Source: Rhodoferax sp. (lineage in GTDB: Bacteria; Pseudomonadota; Gammaproteobacteria; Burkholderiales; Burkholderiaceae_C). Taken from it: a DNA stretch of 64,000 nucleotides. The DNA lies in the NCBI GenBank assembly GCA_008015235.1, contig SSFF01000009.1:54823-118822 (forward strand). The letters run 5' to 3'. The notes under the pieces are model-generated. The model was not told the origin of the DNA, made no database searches, and worked only from the letters and a program-made list of their open reading frames with translations. This document shows positions 16,168-25,621 of the stretch, in pieces; the first letter of the stretch is position 1; the number at the start of each line of letters is the position of its first letter. Position numbers and translations under genes: made by a program.

Positions 16168-17790
16168 ATGGCCGTTTCTGCCGAAGAGCTCACCTCCCGC
16201 TGCCACGCACTGCAATTGCAGTGGAAGGGGTTTTCCGCACAGCCTGCCTTCGAGGCCTTTGTCGAGTTCGCCGTCGCGGTGTCGAGCCTGACGGAATTCC
16301 TGTCCAGCCGGGGGCTGGCCGGGTTGCACCAGGATGCACATGCGCTGGAGCAGACCGTGCTAACCTATTTTGAAGCTTGGAACACTCCGCAGATGCCGCA
16401 AGCGGACCTGCTTGTGCTGGGTCAGCGCTTGCAGCAGTTCGAAGGCAGGGTTGATGCTTTTGTTCATGGAAATTCCACCACCCCGTTCAGCGAACGCCGC
16501 AGCCACGCCCCGGCGCCCAACCAGGAGGGCCTGCTGCCCACGCGCCGCAGCATCTGCCTCCTGACCAACCGTCCTGCCGACTGGGAGGAGTTGCTGCGCC
16601 AGTTGCGCTATTTCAATATACAGACCGACGTGCACGTTGGTGCTGCGCCCACGGTTCACCAGTGTGATGTGTCGATTGTGCTGATAGACCACCGTGGTTG
16701 GGCACCGGGTGAGGTGGTGCCCATGGTGCATGCGATGCGCGGCCACTTGGCTGCCAGTTGCCTCATTGCCTGTGAAGTGCCAGCGGACTTTGACAGCCAG
16801 AACGCAGTGTTGGCCGCCGGTTGTGACTACTGCTTCACCGCAGGGGCGGCGCACTCCGTGCTCATTGACCGCATCGTGCGGGTGAACGAGGCGCGCGAGG
16901 AAGACCCCTACCATGTGCTGGTGGTGGAAGACTCGAAAACGGCCGCGGCCAAGATCCAGCGCACCCTCTCCGAAGGGGGGATGAAGGCGACGGTCATCCA
17001 CAACCCGCGTGCCGTGCTCGACCAGTTGGTGCAGACCAGTCCCGACCTGGTGCTCATGGACATGCACATGCCCGGCTGTAACGGGGTCGAGGTGACGCGG
17101 GTGCTGCGCCAGCACCCTGAGTTCCTGTCGACGCCGGTGGTCTACCTTTCGGGCGATACCGATGTGGCCCTGCAGGTGGATGCCTTGCGTTTGGGGGGCG
17201 ACCATTTCCTGACCAAGCCTTTCAATCCGGTGGTGCTCAACGCCGTCATCAAGAGCAAGATCGAGCGTTACCGTGCCCTGCGCAAGCACATGGTCTGCGA
17301 CAGTCTGACCGGGCTGCTGAACCACACCGCCTGCAAGCAGCGACTCGATGCCCTGGTGGCTGCCGCCGAGCGCGATGGCGAAGGTTTTTGCGTGGCCATG
17401 GTGGACATTGACCATTTCAAACGCGTCAATGACACCTGGGGCCACCCGGCGGGCGACCAGGTCATCCGCAGCATGGCCTGGCTGCTCAAGCAGCGCCTGC
17501 GCAGCACCGACGTGGTAGGGCGCTATGGCGGCGAGGAGTTTGTGGTGATGCTGCCTGGCAGCGCGTTGGCCGAAGCACGCCAGTTGCTGGACGCCATTCG
17601 CCAGGACTTCGGCTGCATCGTCCACGAAGCAGCTGGCCAGCGCTTCCAGTGCAGCTTTTCCGCTGGCGTGGCGCAATGGGCCGAGGGCGAGTGTGCCGAC
17701 ACCGTGCTAGGCCGGGCCGACGCCATGCTCTACCAGGCCAAGATGGGCGGGCGCAACCGCGTGGCCGACTCCACGCTGCAGGGCGCCTGA
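16168..17790 (+). CDS. Response regulator with GGDEF diguanylate cyclase domain
   Basis: The 540 residues fall into three parts. An N-terminal helical region (about 1-110) resembles an Hpt-like or signalling helical module. A receiver domain begins at YHVLVVEDS (about 250) with phospho-acceptor Asp298 in LVLMDMHMPG and Lys in FLTKPFN. A GGDEF domain follows with catalytic GGEEF at 454-458 and an allosteric RxxD site, RSTD, at 445-448 five residues before it. It should make cyclic di-GMP when phosphorylated, with product inhibition. Residues 130-250 look like a degenerate receiver. The partner kinase is not in the window. Confidence 0.92.
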   Translation: MAVSAEELTSRCHALQLQWKGFSAQPAFEAFVEFAVAVSSLTEFLSSRGLAGLHQDAHALEQTVLTYFEAWNTPQMPQADLLVLGQRLQQFEGRVDAFVHGNSTTPFSERRSHAPAPNQEGLLPTRRSICLLTNRPADWEELLRQLRYFNIQTDVHVGAAPTVHQCDVSIVLIDHRGWAPGEVVPMVHAMRGHLAASCLIACEVPADFDSQNAVLAAGCDYCFTAGAAHSVLIDRIVRVNEAREEDPYHVLVVEDSKTAAAKIQRTLSEGGMKATVIHNPRAVLDQLVQTSPDLVLMDMHMPGCNGVEVTRVLRQHPEFLSTPVVYLSGDTDVALQVDALRLGGDHFLTKPFNPVVLNAVIKSKIERYRALRKHMVCDSLTGLLNHTACKQRLDALVAAAERDGEGFCVAMVDIDHFKRVNDTWGHPAGDQVIRSMAWLLKQRLRSTDVVGRYGGEEFVVMLPGSALAEARQLLDAIRQDFGCIVHEAAGQRFQCSFSAGVAQWAEGECADTVLGRADAMLYQAKMGGRNRVADSTLQGA

Positions 17791-17795
17791 ACGTA

Positions 17796-17831
17796 CTACG
17801 GGCCTATTTCATATATGAAATAGGCCCGTAG
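17796..17831. terminator. Perfect 36-bp palindrome, bidirectional terminator candidate
   Basis: Every base of 17796-17831 pairs with its mirror: an 18-base arm beginning CTACGGGCC and its exact complement ending GGCCCGTAG. It lies six bases after the GGDEF gene stop and overlaps the 45-bp repeat copy that follows. Position between convergent genes suggests termination in both directions. Confidence 0.7.
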
Positions 17832-17872
17832 CCCGCATGAAATAAGCGCAGGCAGCTACTGAAAAAGTAGCG
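17828..17872 (+). repeat. 45-bp dispersed element, copy 3
   Basis: GTAGCCCGC, nine bases, GCGCAGGCAGCTA, nine bases, TAGCG, then GCCTGC. The last part folds as GCAGGC(A)GCTACT against AGTAGCGCCTGC. It is almost identical to copy 2 over its whole length and also sits between convergent genes. Confidence 0.75.
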
Positions 17873-17887
17873 CCTGCAGCCTGGCCC

Positions 17888-20776
17888 TTAGCCGCACTGG
17901 CCCACGTAGCCGCAGGCGGTGCAGAAGTCGCAGCCATCCTTGTGGATCACGGTGGGGTTGCCACACTCGGGGCAGGTCTTGCCGGCCATGGTGTGGGTGG
18001 TCTGGGCGTCCTGTGGGGTGTCGAGCACGCCCATGTCACGCAGCGGGTAGCCTTCTTCGTTGAGCACGCCCAGCATGGCGTAGCGGTGGATGATCAGGCG
18101 CGCCATGTAGGCCACGGTCGAGGGCCAGGTCTGCTGGCGGCGTTCGCCGTGGGGCAGTCCCGGTACGAAGGCCATGAAGTGGCCCAGGGGCTCGGCGTAG
18201 TTCAGCAGCTTGCGTAGCTTCATGCCGATCCAGGCCGGGTCGATGACGCGCATGTCCAGCGACAGCACGCGTGCCAGGCCGTCATAGGCCTTGGGGTAGT
18301 TGCCCGAGAAGCCGATGGCGCAGGGGCGGGTCACCAGGGTGCCGTCGGCGTTGGGCAGGGTCACTTCCTTGAGCGTGACGGTGAATGCTTCGTCGGTGGC
18401 CGGGTTGTCGATGTCCACCGACCAGGCCAGGGTGCCCGAGGGGCCGGTTTGCGGTTCACTGCGGCTGAACATGGAGTTCAGCACCGGGGTGTTGTCGGCA
18501 TTGTCGGCACCGGCAAAGGCGTTGAGCTGTTCGCAGCGCCAGCGGATCACGGCCGCGGTAGCCGCCACCACGCCGGGGAACAGGCGCTTGTGGCCATGTG
18601 GCGGGAACGGCATTTCGAACGCATGCTCTTCGGCCACGGTGGACATGGCGTCGAGTTTCAGGCGCAGCCAGGCCGGGTCGTTGGTGCGCATGTCCATGGA
18701 CAGGGTCTTGGCCAGGGCGCCCAGGCCGCGCGGTTCGTCGGTGCCATTGACCCAGACTTCGAAGGGCTTGGGGTTGCTGCCTTCACCGGTAGCCAGTTCG
18801 CCCACGAACAGGGCAAAGTCACCGTAGGCGTGGCGCACCATGAAGGTCCAGGCCGGGTTGCCGCTGGGCAGCTCGGGGCGGCTGGGCCAGCGCAGCGAAG
18901 ACAGCACCGGGGCCGGCAGCTTGTCCAGCGCCAGGCGTTGGTTGGCATCGGCAATTTCCAGCGGTGCCGCGGCAGGTGTTGTGCCCACGCTCAGCACCGA
19001 ACCGAGCACGGAATTGGGGCGGTAGGTGGCCAGGCCCTTGAGGCCCGATTTCCAGGCCTGCATGTACAAACCCTGGAAGTCGGCATAGGGATAGTCGGCC
19101 GGCACGTTGACGGTCTTGCTGATGGCGGTGTCGATGAACGGTGCCACGGCGGCGACCATGCTGGCGTGGTCCTGGGCGCTCATCTCCAGCGCGGTGATGA
19201 AGGCCGGGGTCAGCGGTGTGTCCTTGCCGAACAGGTGGCGGTACAGGCGCCAGGCGTGGTCTTCGACCGCGTATTCCTTGAAGCTGCCGTCGGGCATGCG
19301 CTTTTTGCGGTTGTAGGTCCAGCTGAAGGGGGGTTCGATGCCGTTGGAGGCGTTGTCGGCAAAGGCCAGGCTGATGGTGCCGGTGGGAGCAATGGACAGC
19401 AGGTGCGAGTTGCGCAGGCCCTTGGCACGGATTTTTTCTTTCAGTGCGGTGGGCAGGCGCGAGGCAAAGTTGGCGCCCGCGAGGTACAGGTCGGCGTTGA
19501 ACAGCGGGAAGGCACCACGCTCGGCGGCAAGGTCGGCGGAGGCATCGTAGGCGGTGTCGCGCATGTGGCGCGAAATGTGGGCGGCAAAGTCGCGCGCTGG
19601 TGCCGTGTTGTAGGGCAGGCCCATCATCACCAGGGCGTCACCCAGGCCGGTAAAGCCCAGGCCGACGCGGCGCTTGCTGCGTGCTTCTTCTTGCTGCTGG
19701 GGCAGGGGCCAGACGGTGGCGTCGAGCACGTTGTCGAGCATGCGCACGGCCACGCGGCAGATGTCGGCAAAGGCAGCTTCGTCGAAGCGGGCCTGGGGGG
19801 TGAACGGGTCGCGGATGAAGCGGGTCAGGTCGACCGAGCCCAGGCAGCAGCAGCCGTAGGGTGGCAGTGGCTGCTCGGCGCAGGGGTTGGTGGCGGCAAT
19901 GGTCTCGCAGTACGAGAGGTTGTTGTCGCGGTTCATGTGGTCCATGAACAGCACGCCGGGTTCGGCGTGGTCGTAGGTGGAACGCATGATCTGGTCCCAC
20001 AGCTCGGAGGCTGCCACTTTGCGGTAGACCCAGTCGCCCTGTTCTTCGCGCTGGTAGGCGCCGGCATCGATCTGGGCCTGGCTGGGGCGGGCGCGGTGGG
20101 TCAGCTCTACCATCCCGTTTTCTTGCACGGCCTGCATGAAGGCGTCGCTCACGCCCACTGATATGTTGAAGTTGCGCAGGTCGCCGCTGTCCTTGGCGTG
20201 GATGAATTCTTCGATGTCCGGGTGGTCGCAGCGCAGCACGCCCATCTGGGCACCGCGGCGGGCACCGGCCGATTCCACGGTTTCGCAGGAGCGGTCGAAC
20301 ACACGCATGTAGCTCACCGGGCCGGAGGCGCTGCTCTGGGTGCTGCCGACCCAGGCGCCACGTGGGCGGATGCGCGAGAAGTCGTAACCCACGCCACCGC
20401 CGCGGCGCATGGTTTCAGCGGCCTGGGTCAGTGCGGTGTAGATGCCGGGGTGGCCGTCGTCGAGGCTGGCGATGGAGTCGCCCACGGGTTGGACGAAACA
20501 GTTGATGAGGGTCGCCGCCAGGTCGGTGCCGGCGGCGGACTGGATGCGCCCGGCCGGAAGGAAGCCGCCTTGAAGGGCATCGAAGAAGCGTGACTCCCAG
20601 TGGCTGCGCTTTTCCTCGGTTTCCATGGCGGCCAGGGCAGAGGCCACGCGCATGTTGACGTCGAGAATGCTTTTCTCATCGGCCTTGGCGTATTTTTCCA
20701 GCAAGACTTCTTCGCTGATGGCTTGGCTGGGAAGTTCCAGTGCTTGGGCGTTGGGTGCGTGTTCGGTAGTGGACAT
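17888..20776 (-). CDS. nrdJ: Adenosylcobalamin-dependent (class II) ribonucleotide reductase
   Basis: About 962 residues. The catalytic alpha/beta barrel has the finger-loop and active-site motif [23 protein letters not shown], the allosteric-type stretch [12 protein letters not shown], and the radical-chemistry region [17 protein letters not shown]. The C-terminus carries two TSCPD-like repeats ([24 protein letters not shown] and [21 protein letters not shown]) and a redox/zinc tail CPECGNP...[14 protein letters not shown]. It makes deoxyribonucleotides with or without oxygen using B12. The ATG at 20776 is preferred to the TTG at 20785. It follows sirB by 25 bases and nnrS beyond that, all on one strand, so it is probably induced with them. 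Confidence 0.92.
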   Translation of the reverse strand: MSTTEHAPNAQALELPSQAISEEVLLEKYAKADEKSILDVNMRVASALAAMETEEKRSHWESRFFDALQGGFLPAGRIQSAAGTDLAATLINCFVQPVGDSIASLDDGHPGIYTALTQAAETMRRGGGVGYDFSRIRPRGAWVGSTQSSASGPVSYMRVFDRSCETVESAGARRGAQMGVLRCDHPDIEEFIHAKDSGDLRNFNISVGVSDAFMQAVQENGMVELTHRARPSQAQIDAGAYQREEQGDWVYRKVAASELWDQIMRSTYDHAEPGVLFMDHMNRDNNLSYCETIAATNPCAEQPLPPYGCCCLGSVDLTRFIRDPFTPQARFDEAAFADICRVAVRMLDNVLDATVWPLPQQQEEARSKRRVGLGFTGLGDALVMMGLPYNTAPARDFAAHISRHMRDTAYDASADLAAERGAFPLFNADLYLAGANFASRLPTALKEKIRAKGLRNSHLLSIAPTGTISLAFADNASNGIEPPFSWTYNRKKRMPDGSFKEYAVEDHAWRLYRHLFGKDTPLTPAFITALEMSAQDHASMVAAVAPFIDTAISKTVNVPADYPYADFQGLYMQAWKSGLKGLATYRPNSVLGSVLSVGTTPAAAPLEIADANQRLALDKLPAPVLSSLRWPSRPELPSGNPAWTFMVRHAYGDFALFVGELATGEGSNPKPFEVWVNGTDEPRGLGALAKTLSMDMRTNDPAWLRLKLDAMSTVAEEHAFEMPFPPHGHKRLFPGVVAATAAVIRWRCEQLNAFAGADNADNTPVLNSMFSRSEPQTGPSGTLAWSVDIDNPATDEAFTVTLKEVTLPNADGTLVTRPCAIGFSGNYPKAYDGLARVLSLDMRVIDPAWIGMKLRKLLNYAEPLGHFMAFVPGLPHGERRQQTWPSTVAYMARLIIHRYAMLGVLNEEGYPLRDMGVLDTPQDAQTTHTMAGKTCPECGNPTVIHKDGCDFCTACGYVGQCG

Positions 20777-20801
20777 GGTGTTCAATTGTTGGAGGTGTGT
20801 G

Positions 20802-21182
20802 CTAGGAAAACAGGGTCGAATGGCGTGTGGTGGCGATAGCGACGATGGAAAAAACGGTCACCAGCGCAGTGGCACCCCAAAGTGCTTGGGCGGTGCGGGG
20901 CTGGTCGGGGCGCAAGGCCAGCTTGCCCAGACCGATGTAGGCCAATAGTAACAAGACCTTGGCCCCGAGCCAGGGTTCGCGCCAGGGATATTGGTGACTG
21001 ATTGTGGCCAGCGCAATGGCCGCTGTCAGTAACACGGTGTCGTTGACATGGGGGGTCATGCGCAACCATCTCCACTGGCGCCAGGCGACGGCGCGCAGCG
21101 ACAAAAGCCAGCGCAATGCAAACAGCACAATACTGATGGCGGCACAGGTGATGTGCAGGTGGCGAAGCAGCATGTAGTCCAT
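20802..21182 (-). CDS. SirB-family membrane protein
   Basis: The 126 residues have four membrane helices and the SirB pattern: [23 protein letters not shown], then [26 protein letters not shown], then [21 protein letters not shown]. SirB proteins were named for invasion gene expression in Salmonella, but the molecular role is unknown; many sit in redox or NO-linked operons. It starts three bases after the nnrS stop and precedes nrdJ. Confidence 0.88.
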   Translation of the reverse strand: MDYMLLRHLHITCAAISIVLFALRWLLSLRAVAWRQWRWLRMTPHVNDTVLLTAAIALATISHQYPWREPWLGAKVLLLLAYIGLGKLALRPDQPRTAQALWGATALVTVFSIVAIATTRHSTLFS

Positions 21183-21185
21183 GGC

Positions 21186-22511
21186 TTACCCCGGACGTCC
21201 ATCTTTGCGCGGCAGTCCAAACCAGTGGCCATAACGGACGGACCAGGCACAGCAGGCCAGGGCCCACAGCACGATGGCGGCCAGCAAGGGCCAGGTGGCA
21301 CTGGTGAACGGCAAGGCCGCCACCAGGCGCAGCACGATGGCGGTTTGCACTACCCAGTAAATGCCCCAGGCCAGGTCGTCGGCGGCCAGCGGGCGGCCAC
21401 TGTGGCCCGCTGCCACGCGCGTGGCCATGGCAAACAGGGTGGCGCCCAGGTAGCCCATGGTCAGGGCATGCAGGGGCGCCAGGCCCAGTGACTGCTGGTC
21501 GTTCGACAGCGCCATCCAGGCATGGCTGAGGGCTTGCAGCAGCAGCGCGATGCCGAGCCAGACAAAACCACCGTGGAGCATGGCAAGGAGGCGGATTTTC
21601 AGGCTCTGTACCAGCCCCCAGCGAATGGCGAGCCACAGCATCAGCAGTGCCGCAGGGCCCTCGATCGCCACCTGCGCCCAGCGCCATGCGGAAGGAAGCG
21701 GCCATATCCACAGATCGGCCAGCGCGCCGATGCCTTCAAACCAGAGTGCGGCCACCATGCACCACAACAGCCACATGGGACGCCACGCATCCAGAAAGGG
21801 GATGGCGCTGGCGGTAAAGAAAGGAATCATGCGGTGCGAAACCGAGGCGAATACGGTGCCGATGAACAGCCACAACACCATTTGAATGCCGCTGCGCACC
21901 AAGGTGTCATTGCCTGTCCAGACGCCGATGCACGCCAGTAGCATGCCCAGCCACCCGGAAAAGCAGGCCAGCAGTATGAGGCTGCCGTGCACTTTGTCTT
22001 CGGCCTGGCTGCTGTACCACAGCCGTCCATAGAGCCAGCTGATGTGACCCCAGGCCAGCACCATGCCTGCGAGGCCCAGTGCCGCCACCGTGTTTGACAC
22101 GTGAAATCCACCCAGTGCCACCAGCAGGGCGCCGAAGTAAGCAGCGACGGCGGGTAGCAGCACGCGGGTAGGCAATTCAGGGACCTGGAGCCAGCGTGGC
22201 CCGGCGGTAAAGAGAAATCCGACGATGAAAAGAGGCATGAAACCCATGGACAGCAGCATGCCGTGGGCCAGGCCGGGCGCAACGGCCCAGGCCAGCTCGG
22301 TACCGCTCCAGCGCAAAGCCAAAACTGCCAGCCACCACAAAGCCGTGATCGACAGGCCCAGTGCAGCAGAGAAAAAGCCCAGGCGGTGCGGTGCATCGAG
22401 CAGGCGTTGCAATTGCCAGCGCACAGGAACCGGTGCGGGCGCTTGCGCAGGCTCGGGTGGCTTGCGCCATTGCGGCGGGGACGGAGGGGGAGTGAGAGGC
22501 TTGAGTGGCAT
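21186..22511 (-). CDS. nnrS: NnrS haem/copper membrane protein
   Basis: The 441 residues have about twelve hydrophobic segments and NnrS features: a short Pro-rich N-terminus, LAHGMLLSMGFMPLFIVGFLFTAGPRWL, HVSNTV, SHRMIPFFTASAIPFLDAW and HALTMGYLGATLFAMATRVAAGHSGRP. NnrS is a haem- and copper-containing inner-membrane protein induced by NO regulators and helps cells tolerate NO or its iron-nitrosyl products. The ATG at 22511 is used; the longer frame upstream is not NnrS-like. It leads the nnrS-sirB-nrdJ run and has a Dnr/Fnr-like box about 75 bases before the start. Confidence 0.9.
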   Translation of the reverse strand: MPLKPLTPPPSPPQWRKPPEPAQAPAPVPVRWQLQRLLDAPHRLGFFSAALGLSITALWWLAVLALRWSGTELAWAVAPGLAHGMLLSMGFMPLFIVGFLFTAGPRWLQVPELPTRVLLPAVAAYFGALLVALGGFHVSNTVAALGLAGMVLAWGHISWLYGRLWYSSQAEDKVHGSLILLACFSGWLGMLLACIGVWTGNDTLVRSGIQMVLWLFIGTVFASVSHRMIPFFTASAIPFLDAWRPMWLLWCMVAALWFEGIGALADLWIWPLPSAWRWAQVAIEGPAALLMLWLAIRWGLVQSLKIRLLAMLHGGFVWLGIALLLQALSHAWMALSNDQQSLGLAPLHALTMGYLGATLFAMATRVAAGHSGRPLAADDLAWGIYWVVQTAIVLRLVAALPFTSATWPLLAAIVLWALACCAWSVRYGHWFGLPRKDGRPG

Positions 22512-22579
22512 GAAAAATCCGATGGCAGAGGGTCTGCCCACCGCCCGCGCGAGGATAGGCACAACCCCCATTGGGTTCT

Positions 22580-22593
22580 TTGATGAAAGGCAA
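22580..22593 (-). promoter_or_regulatory. Candidate Dnr/Fnr box upstream of nnrS
   Basis: On the minus strand TTGCC-TTTC-ATCAA matches TTGAY-N4-RTCAA at eight of ten defined positions. It is centred about 75 bases before the nnrS start. NO-responsive Crp/Fnr regulators commonly control nnrS, and a dnr-type gene is present in the window at 34725-35435. Confidence 0.5.
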
Positions 22594-22672
22594 TACAAAG
22601 CCAGATACCGGGTTTCTACCAATTCCGGAGTAGTCCTGCGGTTTGCGGTATTTGTCCGGGTACACTGGCCTG

Positions 22673-23704
22673 ATGAAGGCCTTTGTTCATGGAATGGCGG
22701 CATTGAGCGGCGTGCGCGATCGGGATGCGCTGAACGCCGCTTTTGTCCGTCTGGTCATGCAAACCGTGGATGGCACGGTGCGCCAAGTGGCCCTTATCCG
22801 TGTCGTGGGCGAGGGTGCCGATCGTCGCTGTCTGGTCTGTGCGCGGCTTGATGCCGGGTCAGATGCCGTAGGATGCGATCCAATCTGGCAGGATTGGGGT
22901 GATTTGCCGTTACTTGCAGAGAAACCCCTCTATGCCAGGGTTCTGGCGGATGGCACGCCCCAGTCTGTGCAGGACGGCGCCTTGTGCCGCAGTCTTTTTG
23001 CAGTCATGGGGGAGCAAGGTGCTTCGGGGCTGCTTGAGATCAGTTCAGAGCAACCTCTGGACGAAAGCGCGCATGTGCGTCTGACAGCCCTGTTGCAGAC
23101 TTATCAGAACGTTTTGGGCCTGCTCGATTACGGCGAAAAGGATGCCCTCACCGAGTTGCTGAATCGCAAAACCTTCGATGGTGCTTTTTTCAAAGCCACT
23201 GCGGCGACACAAACCGTGGATGTCGAGGATGACCGGCGTGCCTCCCAGGACGGTGGTCAGTACTGGTTGGCGGTGCTGGACATTGACCACTTCAAGCGCG
23301 TCAACGATACCTATGGTCACCTGATTGGTGATGAAGTTCTGCTGTTGGTGGCACGCATCATGCGCAACAGCTTTCGTTTCCATGACCAGCTCTACCGCTT
23401 TGGCGGTGAGGAATTCGTGATTCTTATGCGGTGCCGGGATGCCAAGGATGCTGCCCAGGCATTGGAGCGCCTGCGCCACAACGTGGAAAGCTACGTGTTC
23501 CCGCAGGTCGGTTCGATCACGGTAAGTCTGGGGTTCTCGGTGCTGCAGCCCCATGACACACCGGGTGCGGCCTTTGGCCGGGCCGACAAGGCTGTTTACC
23601 ACGCGAAATCCCATGGTCGCAACCAGGTGGTGAGTTACCAGGATCTGGTGGACTCGGGTGTGATCCAGGAACAAACCGAGGACATGGACGTCGACTTGTT
23701 CTGA
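22673..23704 (+). CDS. GGDEF-domain diguanylate cyclase
   Basis: The 343 residues consist of an N-terminal GAF-like sensory region (about 10-150) and a GGDEF domain from YGEKDALTELLNRKTF. The catalytic GGEEF is at 244-248 and the inhibitory RxxD is RFHD at 235-238. Both halves needed for synthesis (DIDHFKRVND and the GGEEF loop) are intact. It should be an active cytoplasmic cyclase with product inhibition; the input signal is unknown. It is divergent from nnrS, so control by the same NO box is possible but unproven. The ATG at 22673 is preferred. Confidence 0.9.
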   Translation: MKAFVHGMAALSGVRDRDALNAAFVRLVMQTVDGTVRQVALIRVVGEGADRRCLVCARLDAGSDAVGCDPIWQDWGDLPLLAEKPLYARVLADGTPQSVQDGALCRSLFAVMGEQGASGLLEISSEQPLDESAHVRLTALLQTYQNVLGLLDYGEKDALTELLNRKTFDGAFFKATAATQTVDVEDDRRASQDGGQYWLAVLDIDHFKRVNDTYGHLIGDEVLLLVARIMRNSFRFHDQLYRFGGEEFVILMRCRDAKDAAQALERLRHNVESYVFPQVGSITVSLGFSVLQPHDTPGAAFGRADKAVYHAKSHGRNQVVSYQDLVDSGVIQEQTEDMDVDLF

Positions 23705-23754
23705 GGACCAGGTCCCTCAGGCACCCGGCACCGGGCCGGGGCTGATGCAAACCA

Positions 23755-24618
23755 TCAGGGTTTGGCCTTGGTCTTTGCGGAAGCGGAGGATTTTTCTGCC
23801 ATGCGTTGTTTGGCTTGGGCAATGTTTCCCTCTACTTGCTGGGCATCGTCCGATCCAGGCTCCAGGTCCTGCAGCAGCTTTTCCCAGTGCGTGACTGCAG
23901 CACGATAGTCTTCGCGCTGGTAGGCGGACACGCCCATCATCAGCAAGGCCATGGGGTGCTTGTCGTCCAGTGCCAGTGCCTTTTTCAGCAGTTCGGTGGG
24001 CAAGCCTTGCAGGTTGCTGTCCTGGCTCAAAGCCAGTACATCGGCGTATTCGACCAGCATGTCGGCGCTCGATTCCACAAACTTACCTGCACGTGCATAC
24101 GCCTTGGCTGCATCGTCATAACGCCCGAGCACCTTGTAGGAGCGGCCCAGCATGGTCCAGCCTTGGGGGTTGTCGGGGTTAGCTTCCATTTTGGCTGCAA
24201 GGTTAGCCACCATTTGCTGAATCTTTTCCTGGGTTGCCGTCTTGGCTGCTTGGGGGTCAATGGCTGCGGGGTTGCCCAGCCACCAGTACATGCCACCCGC
24301 GCCCAGGGGAAGCAGCACCGCCAGGGCAATGGCCGTGGCCTTTGCCGACAGTGTCATTGTCGGCGGTGCTGTATCTTCGCTGCGGGTGTCGTCGAGCAAG
24401 CGCAGCTGAAGCTCATTGCGCGCTGCTTCCAGCTCGGCTGCATCGAGCTGGCCGTTGGTGAAGTCGCGTTCCAGGTTAGCCAGATGGTCGCGGTAGATGG
24501 AGGCGTTGAGCTCTATGCTGGATACGGCCCCGGCGGGATGCACCCGCAAGAGGGGACGGATCAGCCACACCACCACCAGGGTGGTCAGTATCAATGCCAA
24601 AACCAAAAAAGTGTTCAT
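23755..24618 (-). CDS. ccmI: Cytochrome c maturation protein CcmI
   Basis: The 287 residues have two N-terminal membrane helices (about 3-21 and 90-112), with a cytoplasmic loop between them containing the leucine-zipper-like segment ELEAARNELQLRLLDD. A periplasmic TPR domain follows (WTMLGRSYKVLGRYDDAAKAYARA and later repeats). CcmI holds apocytochrome c C-termini for haem attachment by CcmFH. It is last in the ccm operon and overlaps ccmH by four bases. Confidence 0.92.
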   Translation of the reverse strand: MNTFLVLALILTTLVVVWLIRPLLRVHPAGAVSSIELNASIYRDHLANLERDFTNGQLDAAELEAARNELQLRLLDDTRSEDTAPPTMTLSAKATAIALAVLLPLGAGGMYWWLGNPAAIDPQAAKTATQEKIQQMVANLAAKMEANPDNPQGWTMLGRSYKVLGRYDDAAKAYARAGKFVESSADMLVEYADVLALSQDSNLQGLPTELLKKALALDDKHPMALLMMGVSAYQREDYRAAVTHWEKLLQDLEPGSDDAQQVEGNIAQAKQRMAEKSSASAKTKAKP

Positions 24619-25091
24619 TTACTGTCCGTGCTTGAATTCAGCAATGCTTGTGCCTGGGCTTGCTGTTCTGGTGTGAGTACCAAGGGGGCTTCCTTGTTGA
24701 GACGGTTTCTGCGTACCATGCGCCAGAGCCCCCAACCCGCGAGCAACAACAACAGGGCAGGGCCAAACCACAAGGCCCAGGTGATGGGTTTGACCGGTGG
24801 GCGGTAGCGGACAAAGTCACCGTAGCGGTTGACCATGAATTCCATGATTTCCGCGTCGGTCTTGCCGTCCTTGATCAGTGTGCGGATTTCTCGCCGAAGG
24901 TCATTGGCCAGGTCGGCCCGTGAACCGGCCAGTGATTCGTTCTGGCATACCAGGCAACGCAACTCTTCGGAGATGACTACAAGGCGCTGTTCAATGACTG
25001 GGTCTTGCGCCAGATCCACCGCTTCGGCGGCCAGGGCCTGTCCGCTCAACACGGTCATGCCCAGGAAAAAAGCAAACACAGCGCGCTTCAT
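24615..25091 (-). CDS. ccmH: Cytochrome c maturation thiol reductase CcmH
   Basis: The 158 residues have a signal sequence (MKRAVFAFFLGMTVLSGQALA), the redox motif LRCLVCQNES with Cys46 and Cys49, and a C-terminal anchor helix near residues 103-122. The three-helix bundle sequence FMVNRYGDFVRYRPPVKP is typical. It reduces the CXXCH cysteines of apocytochromes in the periplasm. It is the short CcmH form, with CcmI encoded separately next to it. Confidence 0.93.
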   Translation of the reverse strand: MKRAVFAFFLGMTVLSGQALAAEAVDLAQDPVIEQRLVVISEELRCLVCQNESLAGSRADLANDLRREIRTLIKDGKTDAEIMEFMVNRYGDFVRYRPPVKPITWALWFGPALLLLLAGWGLWRMVRRNRLNKEAPLVLTPEQQAQAQALLNSSTDSK

Positions 25092-25612
25092 TTTTGCAGC
25101 TCCTGGATCAGCGGAATGATTTTTTCCTTGAGAGCTTCTGGCGTAACGGGACCAATATGCTTGTAGCGAATGACCCCTTGCTTGTCGATCAGAAAGGTTT
25201 CCGGAACACCGTAGACACCGAAGTCGATGCCCACGCGGCCGTCCAGATCACTGATGGACAAGTCGTACGGGTTGCCAAAACGGGATAACCATTTGCGGCC
25301 TTCCTCTGGCTTGTCCTTGTAGTCCAGGCCAATCAGGGCAACCGACTTGGTTTTTGCGTATTCCATCAAAACAGGATGTTCTTCCCGGCAGGCCACACAC
25401 CATGAGGCCCAGGTGTTGAGCAACCACACCTGACCCAGCATTGACTTGGAGTCGAAGCTCTTTTCAGGGGCATGCAATTGCTGCAGGGTGAACACCGGTG
25501 CAGGTTTGTTGATCAGGGGGGAGGGAACTTCCCGTGGATTGCGGGTCAGGCCAATGGCCAGGAAGACCAGCAACACCACGAATACCAGCAGAGGGATCAG
25601 TGTTTTTTTCAT
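25088..25612 (-). CDS. ccmG: Thiol:disulfide oxidoreductase CcmG/DsbE
   Basis: The 174 residues have an N-terminal membrane anchor (about 4-22) and a periplasmic thioredoxin fold. The active site WASWCVACREEHP has Cys72 and Cys75, and the cis-proline loop reads YGVPETFLID. It keeps the CcmH or apocytochrome thiols reduced. It overlaps ccmH by four bases and lies nine bases after ccmF. Confidence 0.94.
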   Translation of the reverse strand: MKKTLIPLLVFVVLLVFLAIGLTRNPREVPSPLINKPAPVFTLQQLHAPEKSFDSKSMLGQVWLLNTWASWCVACREEHPVLMEYAKTKSVALIGLDYKDKPEEGRKWLSRFGNPYDLSISDLDGRVGIDFGVYGVPETFLIDKQGVIRYKHIGPVTPEALKEKIIPLIQELQK

Positions 25613-25621
25613 GGCAGTGCT

